DNA of 64,000 nt from Listeria kieliensis (GTDB lineage Bacteria; Bacillota; Bacilli; Lactobacillales; Listeriaceae). A program made the translations under genes and the position numbers. Below, one piece after another: positions 9,194 through 18,438 of the stretch. Where the stretch lies: assembly GCF_003369925.1 (NCBI RefSeq), contig NZ_LARY01000001.1:496001-560000 (forward strand), given 5' to 3'. The notes below the pieces were generated by a model that saw only the letters and a list, made by a program, of their open reading frames with translations, ran no database searches and was not told the DNA's origin. Each line of letters opens with the position of its first letter. Position 1 is the stretch's first letter.

Positions 9194-10068
9194 TGCAAGT
9201 TGTTCGTTCGAAGAGAGCGTTAAAAGCTATACTCTCTCAGCAAGTAAACAAGATCATTGGTTTTGTACCGACGATGGGTTATTTGCACGAAGGCCACCTT
9301 GCTTTGATGAAAAAAGCTCGCTTAGAAAATGAATTTGTTGTGGCAAGTGTCTTCGTAAATCCGACACAATTTGGTCCAAGCGAGGATTTAGAGGCTTATC
9401 CGCGTGATGAAGAAAAAGACCAAAAACAAAGTGAACGTGCAGGGGTGGATCTTTTATTTATTCCCTCAGTGGAAGAGATTTATCCAAAAGACGTGAGTGC
9501 TCAGATAAAAGCTGTTCAAGCTGTTGATGTTTTGGACGGGAAGGCACGCCCGGGGCACTTTGATGGAGTCTTGACGGTGCTTTTAAAATTATTTATGCTC
9601 GTTCAGCCAGATCGTGCTTATTTTGGGCAAAAAGATGCGCAACAAGTTGCGGTGGTTCAAAATTTTGTTTCCGACTATTTTTTACCGGTGAATATTCGTG
9701 TAGTTGAAACGGTGCGAGAGCCAGATGGACTTGCAAAAAGTAGCCGGAATGTTAATTTGCTCGAAGAAGAACGAAAAGAAGCTCCTGTGATTCATCAAGC
9801 ACTTTTAGCTGGGAAGGCTCGTATTTTGGACGGCTGCCAAAATGAAAAAGAAATTTTGGATGCGGTTCGGGAAGTGCTTCGTGCAGCTACTTTGAAACTC
9901 GATTATTTAGCACTTTATAGTTATCCAGATTTTAAACCCGTTACGGATTTTACAAAACCCATCATTCTTGCTATCGCCGTGCAGTATGAAAAAGCGCGTT
10001 TGATAGATAATGAAATTGTGCGAGTAAGCGGAGGTGAAACGAATGCTACGAACGATGATGTTTGCTAA
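9193..10068 (+). CDS. panC: Pantothenate synthetase
   Basis: A 291-residue ligase that condenses pantoate and beta-alanine with ATP. The nucleotidyl-transferase HEGH motif is at 32-35 (after TMGYL), and the KSSRN loop stands in for the KMSKS-like motif. A GTG at 9190 directly precedes the ATG at 9193; the GGGGGAGG box is better spaced for ATG. The 3' end overlaps panD by 26 bp. Confidence 0.95.
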   Translation: MQVVRSKRALKAILSQQVNKIIGFVPTMGYLHEGHLALMKKARLENEFVVASVFVNPTQFGPSEDLEAYPRDEEKDQKQSERAGVDLLFIPSVEEIYPKDVSAQIKAVQAVDVLDGKARPGHFDGVLTVLLKLFMLVQPDRAYFGQKDAQQVAVVQNFVSDYFLPVNIRVVETVREPDGLAKSSRNVNLLEEERKEAPVIHQALLAGKARILDGCQNEKEILDAVREVLRAATLKLDYLALYSYPDFKPVTDFTKPIILAIAVQYEKARLIDNEIVRVSGGETNATNDDVC

Positions 10069-10429
10069 AATTCACCGCGCAAAAGTGACGGAAGCTAATT
10101 TAAATTATGTGGGAAGCATTACGATTGATGCGGATTTACTGGAAGCAACGGGGCTTTTACCAAATGAGCGGGTTCAAATTGTTGATAATCATAATGGAGC
10201 ACGATTTGAAACGTATATCATAGAAGGTGCACGTGGAAGTGGTGTGATCTGTGTGAATGGTGCCGCAGCAAGGCTCGTCGCTCCTGGAGATACGATTATT
10301 ATTATGGGTTACGCAGAGATGGAAACGGAAGAAGCAAGAAAACTCGTTCCGAAGGTGATTGTACTGGATGAACACAATCAAATTGTGGAAAGGCTCTATC
10401 AGGAATTGCCGGAAGCAACACTCGAATAA
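10043..10429 (+). CDS. panD: Aspartate 1-decarboxylase proenzyme
   Basis: A 128-residue pyruvoyl enzyme making beta-alanine from aspartate. The self-cleavage site Gly24-Ser25 sits in YVGSITID; Ser25 becomes the pyruvoyl group. The NGAAAR motif is present. ATG 10043 is placed six bases after GGAGGTG; an in-frame GTG at 10034 overlaps that box. It completes panBCD. The C-terminal tail is close to the usual length. Confidence 0.95.
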   Translation: MLRTMMFAKIHRAKVTEANLNYVGSITIDADLLEATGLLPNERVQIVDNHNGARFETYIIEGARGSGVICVNGAAARLVAPGDTIIIMGYAEMETEEARKLVPKVIVLDEHNQIVERLYQELPEATLE

Positions 10430-10465
10430 AAATACGGCGGATCGGGTTTTAGGAAGGTGAAGAAA

Positions 10466-13264
10466 ATGAAAAGCAGATTGAAAAAATATGTGGTGGTCGA
10501 TCTTGAAACAACGGGAAATCAAGCTTCTAGAGAAGATCGAATCATCCAGTTTGCAGCTGTAATGGTAGAAGATGGGAAAATTGTTCAGCGCTTTTCAACT
10601 TTTATTAACCCAGAAAAACCGATCCCGCCGTTCATTAAAGAACTTACGGGGATTGATTCGAGTGATGTTCAAGATGCACCACTTTTTGAAGATGTAGCGG
10701 AAACGATTTATGCCCTACTAGAAGGAACCATTTTTGTGGCGCACAATGTTTCGTTTGATTGGACTTTTTTGCAAAAGGAAATGCTTCGAATCGGAATGAC
10801 GCCACCTAAGATTCCGCTTCTTGATACGGTGGAATTAGCGCGGATTCTATATCCAGAAATTGATAGTTACAAGTTGCAGGACCTCGGAGATGAATTTGAC
10901 TTGGCGCATGAAAATCCGCACCAAGCAGATAGCGATGCGGAAGTCACGGCTCTTTTGCTCATTCAGTTGCTGGCCAAACTAGAACGTTTGCCGCTTCCGC
11001 TTGTTGAAAAATTAACGGCTGTTTCCAGCCCACTAAAAAATCACTTGCCAACGCTTTTATTTGAAACCGAAATGAAAAAAGGAAAGCAACGCGAGGAAAT
11101 TCCAGCTCATTTGTTTGTTTATCGTGGCCTTGTATTGCGCAAAAAACAGTTACCGAAAAATCAAGCCAAAAAAGTAGATTCCGGCCGAACTTTCCCGCAA
11201 GAAGTAGAGGAAAAGCAAGCCTTGTTAAAACAAGCGGGAACACCGCTTTATGCAAGAAACGGCCAGTTTGAAATGATGAATTTGGTGTACCGTGCGATGG
11301 TGGAGAAAAAACACGCTTTGATTGAGGCAGGAACAGGGATCGGGAAGTCTTTGGGTTATTTTTTGCCGGCTCTTTATGTAGCCAAGGACAGACAAGAACC
11401 GGTTTTAATTAGTACATATACGAACGCTTTACAGACACAACTCTTTGAAAAAGATGTTCCGCTTGCGAGAAGCCTTGCAGGCATGGATGTTCAAGCGGAA
11501 GTTTTAAAGGGACGTGAGCATTATCTTAATCTTTTTAAGTTCGAGCAACTCTTGAATGAATCCGATCCGCAATATGACGTGGTTGTGACGAAAATGAAAC
11601 TTTTGGTTTGGTTGTCTGAAACGGAAACTGGGGATATTGATGAAGTCAATTTATCGAGCGGAGGCGCACTTTTCTGGAACCGCTTGAAACACACGGGTTG
11701 GTATTTACCAGAAGGAGATGATCCGTTTATTCAACATGATTTTTATAAATTTAGTGTTGAAAAAGCGAAACGGGCGGATCTTTTGATCGTTAATCACGCG
11801 CTTCTTTTGGCCGATCATTTTCAAGCAAGAAAAATTCTGCCAGACTATTCGGTTGCGGTCATTGATGAGGCACATCATTTTGCGGAGAGTGCTCGCGAGA
11901 AAAAAAGCTTTATTTTGTCTTATCGCAAAGTCAAATATTTCCTAAACCAACTAGGGACACTCGAAAAATATTCGCTCCTTAGCCGGCTTGCTTTTGTATT
12001 TCCAGGAGAGGAAAGTTTATTTGATTTAAATATTGCGCAAGTGAAGTTAAACGAGGCAATTGAAAGCTTTTTTACGGAGTTACATGCCTTGCTTGTAAGT
12101 ACAAAAAAAGCGGATACGAAGCTTGTTTTGATCGAAAATCAAGAAGTGGTGCATTTCACGGAAACGCTTCGCTATGCAGCGGATAACGTGGCCGTACTTT
12201 TCCATGAAGTAGAGCGACATTTAAGCAATTTGCTTGAAAAGGGACGAGCTGAAGCGCCACTAAAAGAAGCAGAAACAGCTTTTGTGGAAGAAGTCTACTC
12301 GTTTTTACTTGACTGGAAAGCGATGAGTGACGAATTTAAGCGGCTTGAAGTGAAGGGCGAAGAAGTGATGACGATTACGCTTGAGTCGGACAAAAACCAT
12401 CATGTTTCAAGTTTGCGGATCATTGGTTCTTATATGACGCCAGAAGAGGCCTTAAAAGAAGCTTTCTTTTCCAAAAAGGAAAGTGTCATTTTAACGTCGG
12501 CCACACTTTCTGTAAACGGCAAGTTCTCCTATATAAAAAAAGAACTCGGGCTTAGTGAATTAGAATTAATTGAAGCGCAAATTCCGTCACCGTTTAATTA
12601 TGCAGATCATGCTCGCGTCTTGATTCCAAGCGATATGCCCCAAATTAAAGGGACGCCCGTTCAAGACTATACGCGAATACTTGCGGATTATTTAACAGAA
12701 ATGTTATTGATTACAAAAGGAAAAATGCTTGTACTTTTCACTTCGCATGAGATGCTGCGCCTCGTTTATAGCTATTTGAAAGAGCGGCAAGAACTGGAAG
12801 AATTTATGATTCTTGGACAAGGCATTTCAAGTGGGAGTGTCAACCGCTTAACGAAGCAGTTTCGTCAGTTTGACCGAGCAGTATTGCTTGGTACAACAAG
12901 CTTTTGGGAAGGAATCGACATTCCAGGTGAAGCCCTTAGCTGTCTTGTGATTGTTCGCTTGCCATTTGCGCCACTTGATGATCCTTATACAAAAGCGCAA
13001 ATTGATTTGCATAAAAAGCGTGGCGAAAATGCGTTTCAAACTTTTTCACTTCCGCAAGCTGTTTTGCGTTTCAAACAAGGATTTGGCCGTTTGATTCGGC
13101 GAGAAACGGATCGAGGCATAGTCGTGATTTTTGATAATCGTGTTGATACAACAAGTTTTGGCCAGAGTTTTTTAAATTCCATTCCGGCTGTAACGGAAAT
13201 CAAAGGTGAAAAATCAATCTTGCTAGAAGAAATGACGAACTTTTTTAAGGAAGAAGAGGAATAA
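10466..13264 (+). CDS. dinG: DinG-type 3'-5' exonuclease / helicase-like protein
   Basis: A 932-residue two-part protein. Residues 1-190 are a DnaQ-like exonuclease (DLETTG, HNVSFDWTFL, HQADSDAE). The rest is an XPD/DinG-like superfamily 2 ATPase with Walker A GTGIGKS, a DEAH box in AVIDEAHHF, and C-terminal SFWEGIDIPG and QGFGRLIRR motifs. The cysteines that hold the 4Fe-4S cluster in E. coli DinG and XPD are absent, as in other Firmicute DinG proteins, where exonuclease rather than helicase activity is reported. ATG 10466 follows AGGAAGG; GTG 10457 overlaps that box. Likely role: processing of DNA ends in repair. Confidence 0.93.
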   Translation: MKSRLKKYVVVDLETTGNQASREDRIIQFAAVMVEDGKIVQRFSTFINPEKPIPPFIKELTGIDSSDVQDAPLFEDVAETIYALLEGTIFVAHNVSFDWTFLQKEMLRIGMTPPKIPLLDTVELARILYPEIDSYKLQDLGDEFDLAHENPHQADSDAEVTALLLIQLLAKLERLPLPLVEKLTAVSSPLKNHLPTLLFETEMKKGKQREEIPAHLFVYRGLVLRKKQLPKNQAKKVDSGRTFPQEVEEKQALLKQAGTPLYARNGQFEMMNLVYRAMVEKKHALIEAGTGIGKSLGYFLPALYVAKDRQEPVLISTYTNALQTQLFEKDVPLARSLAGMDVQAEVLKGREHYLNLFKFEQLLNESDPQYDVVVTKMKLLVWLSETETGDIDEVNLSSGGALFWNRLKHTGWYLPEGDDPFIQHDFYKFSVEKAKRADLLIVNHALLLADHFQARKILPDYSVAVIDEAHHFAESAREKKSFILSYRKVKYFLNQLGTLEKYSLLSRLAFVFPGEESLFDLNIAQVKLNEAIESFFTELHALLVSTKKADTKLVLIENQEVVHFTETLRYAADNVAVLFHEVERHLSNLLEKGRAEAPLKEAETAFVEEVYSFLLDWKAMSDEFKRLEVKGEEVMTITLESDKNHHVSSLRIIGSYMTPEEALKEAFFSKKESVILTSATLSVNGKFSYIKKELGLSELELIEAQIPSPFNYADHARVLIPSDMPQIKGTPVQDYTRILADYLTEMLLITKGKMLVLFTSHEMLRLVYSYLKERQELEEFMILGQGISSGSVNRLTKQFRQFDRAVLLGTTSFWEGIDIPGEALSCLVIVRLPFAPLDDPYTKAQIDLHKKRGENAFQTFSLPQAVLRFKQGFGRLIRRETDRGIVVIFDNRVDTTSFGQSFLNSIPAVTEIKGEKSILLEEMTNFFKEEEE

Positions 13265-13318
13265 CACTTCAAAAGTCAGTTTTGAATTGCTATAATAAGA
13301 ACATGTTTAGCATTCTTC

Positions 13319-13334
13319 TGCCGAATGTTCGGCA
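13319..13334. promoter_or_regulatory. 16-bp perfect palindrome between promoter and tseB start
   Basis: TGCCGAA-TG-TTCGGCA is a perfect 7-bp inverted repeat with a 2-base centre, lying about 25 bp downstream of a TATAAT -10 (13290-13295) and upstream of the ribosome binding site. It could be an operator or a 5'UTR stem-loop; I do not recognise a cognate regulator. Confidence 0.5.
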
Positions 13335-13359
13335 ATTTGAAGAAAGAAATGAGAGGAAT

Positions 13360-13866
13360 ATGTTGCGAACAAGGAAGAAACGTAGAGTTTTACCTATAAT
13401 TCTGATTCTACTTGCGGTTGTTATCGTCCTTTTTCTAGCGGGGATTTGGTTTTTAAGTTATTCTGAAAAGCCGCTTAAAAAAGAAGAAGCGACAGCGCTT
13501 TCCCGGATTGAGGGAAATGTAGATTTAAAAAAACAAGATCAATTTTATCTTTATAATGGAACGAAAGAAACTTACTATGTGTTGACTGGTGAAAATAAAG
13601 CTGGGAAAAAAATCATTGTCTGGGTTCCGAAAAAGAAATCGGGTGAAATCTTAGTGAAATATGCTTCCGATGGCATTTCTGAAAAGAAGGCACGTGAAAT
13701 CGTTAAAGCGAAGAAAAATCCAGCCAAGATTTTAAAGGTAACGCTTGGAATGGAAGAAGGCATTCCACTTTGGGAAGTTAGTTACTTGGATAAAGATGAT
13801 CGACTAGGTTATTATGACATGTCGTTTAGCGAAGGAAAATGGCTACGGCAAATTGAAAACTTATAG
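13360..13866 (+). CDS. tseB: YpmB/TseB-type cell-wall elongation regulator (DUF5590, PepSY-like)
   Basis: A 168-residue protein with a basic N-terminus, a single transmembrane segment at about residues 10-30, and an extracytoplasmic region with two PepSY-like alpha/beta units ending in GYYDMSFSEGKWLRQIENL. It corresponds in position (between dinG and aspB) and layout to Bacillus YpmB, renamed TseB, which modulates a class B penicillin-binding protein. The frame is open upstream, but AGAGGA sits just before ATG 13360. Function is inferred from synteny and family. Confidence 0.82.
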   Translation: MLRTRKKRRVLPIILILLAVVIVLFLAGIWFLSYSEKPLKKEEATALSRIEGNVDLKKQDQFYLYNGTKETYYVLTGENKAGKKIIVWVPKKKSGEILVKYASDGISEKKAREIVKAKKNPAKILKVTLGMEEGIPLWEVSYLDKDDRLGYYDMSFSEGKWLRQIENL

Positions 13867-13899
13867 ATGGAAGAAGAGTTCGAATTGGAGGAGAGAAAG

Positions 13900-15084
13900 A
13901 TGAAACAGCCTTTGTCAAACCGTGTAGAACAAGTTGCCCCATCCCCAACGCTTTTTATTACAGCAAAAGCTAAAAGGATGAAACAAGAAGGTATTGATGT
14001 AATTGGGCTTGGAGCAGGAGAACCAGATTTTAATACGCCTGAAAATATTATTCAAGCGGCTTATCGCTCTATGGAAGAAGGGCATACAAAATATACGCCT
14101 TCGAGTGGGATTAAGGAATTAAAAGATGCGATCTGTAAGAAGTTAAAGCGAGATCAATCACTTGATTACACAGAGGAACAAATTTTTGTAGGGACTGGGG
14201 CGAAACATGTCCTTTATTCTGCATTCCAAGCAATTATCAATCCAGGCGATGAAGTGATCATTCCAGTTCCGTATTGGGTCACTTATCCGGAACAAGTCAA
14301 ACTTGCTGGAGGCGTTCCGATTTTCGTAGAAACGGGTTTTGATCAAGACTTTAAGATTCTTCCTGCTGATTTAGAAAAAGCCATCACTCTGAAAACAAAA
14401 GCCATTGTGTTAAATTCCCCCAACAACCCAACAGGGATGAGTTATTCGCCTGCTGAACTGAAGGCACTTGCAAAACTCGCTATTCAGCATGATCTTTATA
14501 TCATTTCGGATGAGATTTATGAAAAACTGTATTATGGAGATCCAGCTGAACTTGTTTCAGTGGCTAGTTTTGGTCCGAAATTTTATGAGCGGACGATTGT
14601 TGTGAATGGGGTTTCAAAGGCTTATGCGATGACAGGTTGGCGAATTGGCTATGCAGCAGGTCCACGTTCTGTTATTGCGGCTATGGGGAAACTGGCTGAC
14701 CATATGACAAGTAATCCAAGTGTGAGTGCTCAGTATGCAGCGCTTGAAGCATACGAAGGCAGTCAAGAAGTGCCTGAAAAGATGTATCAAGCGTTTGAAG
14801 AGCGAATGAAACGCTTTTATCCACAGCTTGAAAAAATTCCTGGGTTTAAACCTAAAAAACCGGATGGCGCTTTTTACTTTTTCATTGAAGCAAAAGAAGC
14901 TGCCGAACAAAAAGGATTTGATTCCGTGGATGATTTTGCGGAGGCACTGCTCAATCAAGCGCTTGTTGCTGTGATCCCTGGATCTGGATTTGGAATGCCA
15001 GATTATATCCGATTATCTTATGCAACAGATCCAGAACTTTTCCAAACTGCGTTAAACCGAATTCAAGATTTTATGATGAAATAG
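13900..15084 (+). CDS. aspB: Class I pyridoxal-phosphate aminotransferase (aspartate aminotransferase type)
   Basis: A 394-residue fold-type I aminotransferase. The PLP lysine lies in SKAYAMTGWRIGY, and the NSPNNPTG and SDEIYEKL motifs that hold the cofactor are present. It probably transaminates aspartate/oxaloacetate, which suits its place next to asparaginyl-tRNA synthetase, but related subgroup members have other specificities. ATG 13900 follows GGAGGAGAG; in-frame ATG 13867 right after tseB lacks a ribosome binding site. Confidence 0.93.
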   Translation: MKQPLSNRVEQVAPSPTLFITAKAKRMKQEGIDVIGLGAGEPDFNTPENIIQAAYRSMEEGHTKYTPSSGIKELKDAICKKLKRDQSLDYTEEQIFVGTGAKHVLYSAFQAIINPGDEVIIPVPYWVTYPEQVKLAGGVPIFVETGFDQDFKILPADLEKAITLKTKAIVLNSPNNPTGMSYSPAELKALAKLAIQHDLYIISDEIYEKLYYGDPAELVSVASFGPKFYERTIVVNGVSKAYAMTGWRIGYAAGPRSVIAAMGKLADHMTSNPSVSAQYAALEAYEGSQEVPEKMYQAFEERMKRFYPQLEKIPGFKPKKPDGAFYFFIEAKEAAEQKGFDSVDDFAEALLNQALVAVIPGSGFGMPDYIRLSYATDPELFQTALNRIQDFMMK

Positions 15085-15093
15085 GGAGTGTAA

Positions 15094-16389
15094 ATGGTGA
15101 AAATAACAATCAATCAAGCAAAAGATTATGTCAATCAAGAAGTGACAATTGGCGTTTGGCTTGCAAATAAACGGTCAAGCGGGAAAATTGCTTTCTTACA
15201 AATGCGCGATGGTACCGCTTTTATGCAAGGTGTTGTCGTAAAAGCAGAAGTCGAAGAAGAAATTTTTCAGCTTGCTAAAAGTATGACGCAAGAAACGAGT
15301 TTTTATGTTACGGGAACAATCCAAGAAGATACACGTTCACCGTTTGGCTATGAAATGGCAGTGAAAGGAATTCAAGTCATCGCAGAAGCACATGACTATC
15401 CGATTACGCCAAAAGAACATGGAACTGAATTTTTAATGGATCATCGTCATTTATGGCTACGTTCTAATCGTCAACATGCCATTATGAAGATTCGGAACGA
15501 AATTATCCGAGCTACTTACGAATTCTTTAACCGTGAAGGCTTTATTAAAATTGACCCACCGATTCTAACGGGCAGTGCGCCAGAAGGGACAACCGAGCTT
15601 TTCCATACGAAATATTTTGAGGAAGATGCTTACCTTTCACAAAGTGGTCAACTTTATATGGAAGCAGCGGCTATGGCCTTTGGGAAAGTTTTCTCATTCG
15701 GTCCAACTTTTCGGGCTGAAAAATCCAAAACACGCCGTCATTTAATTGAATTCTGGATGATCGAACCAGAAATGGCATTCTATGAATTAAAAGATAGCTT
15801 AGAAGTACAAGAAAATTATGTGGCTTTCTTGGTGAAATCAGTGCTTGATCACTGCGCACTTGAACTTGAACGACTTGGGCGTGACACAACAGTGCTTGAA
15901 AAAATGATTGCACCATTCCCGCGCATCACCTATACAGATGCTGTTAAATTATTAAAAGAAAAAGGCTTTGATGATATTGAGTGGGGCGAAGACTTCGGGG
16001 CACCACATGAAACAGCGATTGCGGATAGCTTTGAGAAACCGGTTTTCATCACACATTATCCGAAGGGAATCAAACCATTTTATATGCCAGAAGATCCGGA
16101 GAATCCAGATGTAGTGCTTTGTGCCGATCTTATTGCGCCTGAAGGTTACGGAGAAATTATTGGCGGTTCCGAGCGGATTCATGATCTAGATGTTCTTCTT
16201 GAACGCATCAAAGAGTTTGGCTTGGATGAAGAAGCATATAGCTGGTATATTGATCTTGCTCGTTATGGCTCAGTTCCGCACTCAGGTTTTGGACTTGGTC
16301 TTGAAAGAACGGTTGCTTGGTTAACAGGGGCGGAACATGTTCGTGAAACTATTCCATTCCCACGTTTACTAAACCGTCTGTATCCTTAA
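15094..16389 (+). CDS. asnS: Asparaginyl-tRNA synthetase
   Basis: A 431-residue class II synthetase: N-terminal OB-fold anticodon domain (residues 1-110) and catalytic core with motif 2 ([22 protein letters not shown]) and motif 3 ([15 protein letters not shown]). The asparagine-type core separates it from AspS. It starts at ATG after GGGAGTG, nine bases behind aspB, and ends at a strong terminator. No T-box leader is present, consistent with transcription from upstream. Confidence 0.95.
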   Translation: MVKITINQAKDYVNQEVTIGVWLANKRSSGKIAFLQMRDGTAFMQGVVVKAEVEEEIFQLAKSMTQETSFYVTGTIQEDTRSPFGYEMAVKGIQVIAEAHDYPITPKEHGTEFLMDHRHLWLRSNRQHAIMKIRNEIIRATYEFFNREGFIKIDPPILTGSAPEGTTELFHTKYFEEDAYLSQSGQLYMEAAAMAFGKVFSFGPTFRAEKSKTRRHLIEFWMIEPEMAFYELKDSLEVQENYVAFLVKSVLDHCALELERLGRDTTVLEKMIAPFPRITYTDAVKLLKEKGFDDIEWGEDFGAPHETAIADSFEKPVFITHYPKGIKPFYMPEDPENPDVVLCADLIAPEGYGEIIGGSERIHDLDVLLERIKEFGLDEEAYSWYIDLARYGSVPHSGFGLGLERTVAWLTGAEHVRETIPFPRLLNRLYP

Positions 16390-16405
16390 TAGAAAAAATA
16401 GTTTC

Positions 16406-16446
16406 GAAAAGCAAGGGCTATAAATTGCCTTGCTTTTCTTTTTTTC
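16406..16446 (+). terminator. Rho-independent terminator after asnS
   Basis: GAAAAGCAAGG pairs perfectly with CCTTGCTTTTC around an 11-base loop, followed by a run of T. Confidence 0.92.
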
Positions 16447-16521
16447 TTGCCTAAAAAATCATTTTGACCTAGATTTTCTTATTATTCGGGTCTATGCTAT
16501 AATTTGGATGAGGTGTTTAAG

Positions 16522-17238
16522 ATGGATCAAAAATTAACGAGAGACTGGATTGTAGAAGGTGTTGTATCCCTTCCACAAGTGGTGATGCGCCACTATGCAG
16601 CGCTTCAAATGAATGAGACGGAGCTCGTGCTTATTTTGCAAATTGAGTCGTTTCGCACGGCTGGGAACCCTTTCCCTTCTATGGAAGAACTGGCGGAACG
16701 AATGACGCTTGGAAAAGAAAACGTGATGCGCCTTGTAGAGACGCTTTTTCATAAAGGAATTCTCATGATTGAACAAGAAAAAACAAATGGAATGCTTACA
16801 GAACGTTACTCACTCGCGCCACTTTATCATAAATTAGAAGCGTATTTGGAAAATGAAGCCTTGCGCACACAAGTGCAGCAAGAAGAACAAAATGAAATTC
16901 ATGTGTACCGATTATTTGAATCTGAATTCGGTCGCCCGTTATCACCGATTGAAGCGGAAATGATTTCCGGCTGGCTAGATCAAGACCATTTTGCACCAGC
17001 ATTAGTTCGAGAAGCGCTAAAAGAAGCCGTTATCGCCCAAAAAAAGAATTTCCGATATATAGATCGTATTTTACTGAACTGGAAAGACAAAGGTGTGAAA
17101 ACTGTAGAAGATGCGCAGCGTGTGGCAGAGGAATTTCATCAGCATAGCCGCACGGGGTTTTCGAGTACGCCAGGTGAAATCAAAAAAAGTAAAAATTCCA
17201 TACCGCTTTATGATTGGCTGGAAAACAGAAAAGGGTGA
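16522..17238 (+). CDS. dnaD: DNA replication initiation protein DnaD
   Basis: A 238-residue primosome protein: N-terminal winged-helix domain (about 1-100) and C-terminal DnaB_2 domain (about 130-200) with the YIDRILLNW motif that contacts DNA and PriA/DnaB partners. It remodels the origin during helicase loading in Firmicutes. ATG 16522 follows GATGAGGTG; a TATAAT box at 16497-16502 gives it its own promoter after the asnS terminator. It is followed by nth at 9 bp. Confidence 0.95.
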   Translation: MDQKLTRDWIVEGVVSLPQVVMRHYAALQMNETELVLILQIESFRTAGNPFPSMEELAERMTLGKENVMRLVETLFHKGILMIEQEKTNGMLTERYSLAPLYHKLEAYLENEALRTQVQQEEQNEIHVYRLFESEFGRPLSPIEAEMISGWLDQDHFAPALVREALKEAVIAQKKNFRYIDRILLNWKDKGVKTVEDAQRVAEEFHQHSRTGFSSTPGEIKKSKNSIPLYDWLENRKG

Positions 17239-17247
17239 CAAACGAAG

Positions 17248-17907
17248 ATGCTGAATAAAAAACAAACCATTTTTTGCATTCAAGAAATGGAAAAAATGTT
17301 TCCGAATGCCCACTGTGAGTTAGTTCATAAAAACACGTTCGAACTTTTGATTGCTGTAGTGCTTTCAGCGCAGTGTACGGATGCACTTGTCAACAAAGTA
17401 ACAGCTTCACTTTTTGAAAAATACCATACCCCGGAGGACTATCTTGCGGTGCCACTTGAAGAATTAGAAGGTGATATTCGCTCGATTGGTTTGTATCGCA
17501 ACAAAGCAAAAAATATTCAAGGCTTATCTCGTCGCCTGATTGAAGATTTTGATGGTAAGGTTCCAGATACGCACGCAGCGCTCGAAAGCTTGCCTGGTGT
17601 TGGTCGCAAAACGGCTAATGTGGTTTTGTCTGTCGGGTTTGGAGTTCCTGCGATTGCTGTTGATACGCATGTAGAACGTGTTACAAAGCGGCTCGCGATC
17701 TGTAGATGGAAAGATTCTGTTCAAGAAGTAGAAGAGACGCTTAAACGAAAATTGCCGCAAGAAATGTGGTCGCAAGCGCACCATGATTTGATTTTCTTTG
17801 GACGCTATCACTGTAAGGCAAGAAAACCAGAATGTTCAACTTGCCCGTTACTTTCGATTTGTCGGGAAGGAAAAAAACAAGCGAAAGCGAGAGGATTTGA
17901 TGGTTAA
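17248..17907 (+). CDS. nth: Endonuclease III
   Basis: A 219-residue base-excision glycosylase/AP lyase for oxidised pyrimidines. The helix-hairpin-helix LPGVGRKTANVVL with the catalytic lysine, the catalytic Asp in VDTHVERV, and the C-terminal iron-sulfur ligands in C-x6-C-x2-C-x5-C spacing are all present. It overlaps ypoC by 8 bp. Confidence 0.95.
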   Translation: MLNKKQTIFCIQEMEKMFPNAHCELVHKNTFELLIAVVLSAQCTDALVNKVTASLFEKYHTPEDYLAVPLEELEGDIRSIGLYRNKAKNIQGLSRRLIEDFDGKVPDTHAALESLPGVGRKTANVVLSVGFGVPAIAVDTHVERVTKRLAICRWKDSVQEVEETLKRKLPQEMWSQAHHDLIFFGRYHCKARKPECSTCPLLSICREGKKQAKARGFDG

Positions 17908-18391
17908 GCTTGAATACGCGGAAGAACTCGTTCATGAGGCGTTTCCAGCACCGCTTGTTGAAAGCGACACGCTAGATGCTGATTCGATTTTTGTTAGTGG
18001 CGTCCCGTTTTGGCAAGAGCAACTTTTTTACCAAGAAAATGGGGGAGTGAAGCCTTGGGAACTTGACCGGGCTAAAGCTTGTCGCAAACTTGGAAAGCAA
18101 ATGACTGCTTTATTAGAAAACTTGGATTCGGTTTTGAGAGCGCATGAAAAGCCTGATCCGGCGCTTGTTCGTGATGCACTAGGTCTTTTTTTATCCGTTT
18201 TATTTTGGAGTAATGGGCGACCTGTTATGCTTAGCCATCTCGAAGAAGCAGTGGCTGAATTGGAACTAAAACCGCTTAATTGTTATGACAGGTTGAAGTA
18301 TTGCTTAGAACGCGGGAATACCTTCTTGGGTTTTCGCGGATTAAATGAATTAATGCTAGAACAACGAAAATTAATCGCCAAACAAGGCTAA
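17900..18391 (+). CDS. ypoC: YpoC-like protein of unknown function
   Basis: A 163-residue soluble, alpha-helical, acidic protein. The start (ATG 17900 after GAGGA) lies in the end of nth. Position dnaD-nth-ypoC-(ponA) is that of Bacillus ypoC and its Listeria orthologue; no catalytic motif is apparent. Features visible are PFWQEQLFYQENGGVKPWELDRA and a C-terminal helical part. Function unknown; coupling to nth suggests a link with DNA repair or cell-wall growth, but that is conjecture. Confidence 0.82.
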   Translation: MVKLEYAEELVHEAFPAPLVESDTLDADSIFVSGVPFWQEQLFYQENGGVKPWELDRAKACRKLGKQMTALLENLDSVLRAHEKPDPALVRDALGLFLSVLFWSNGRPVMLSHLEEAVAELELKPLNCYDRLKYCLERGNTFLGFRGLNELMLEQRKLIAKQG

Positions 18392-18397
18392 TCAACC

Positions 18398-18438
18398 GAT
18401 CAAAAAAAGCTCCTCAACTGAGGAGCTTTTTTTGATCA
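18398..18438. terminator. Bidirectional terminator between ypoC and ponA
   Basis: A 19-bp perfect inverted repeat (GATCAAAAAAAGCTCCTCA and its complement) with A tract on one side and T tract on the other, so it can stop transcription from both convergent genes. It overlaps the ponA stop codon. Confidence 0.93.

Noticed and set aside
13319-13334. LexA (SOS) box near dinG/tseB
   Set aside because: CGAA and TTCG halves are only two bases apart, whereas the Gram-positive LexA box needs GAAC and GTTC four apart.
15020-15094. T-box leader for asnS
   Set aside because: Only nine bases separate aspB and asnS; no specifier loop or T-box sequence.
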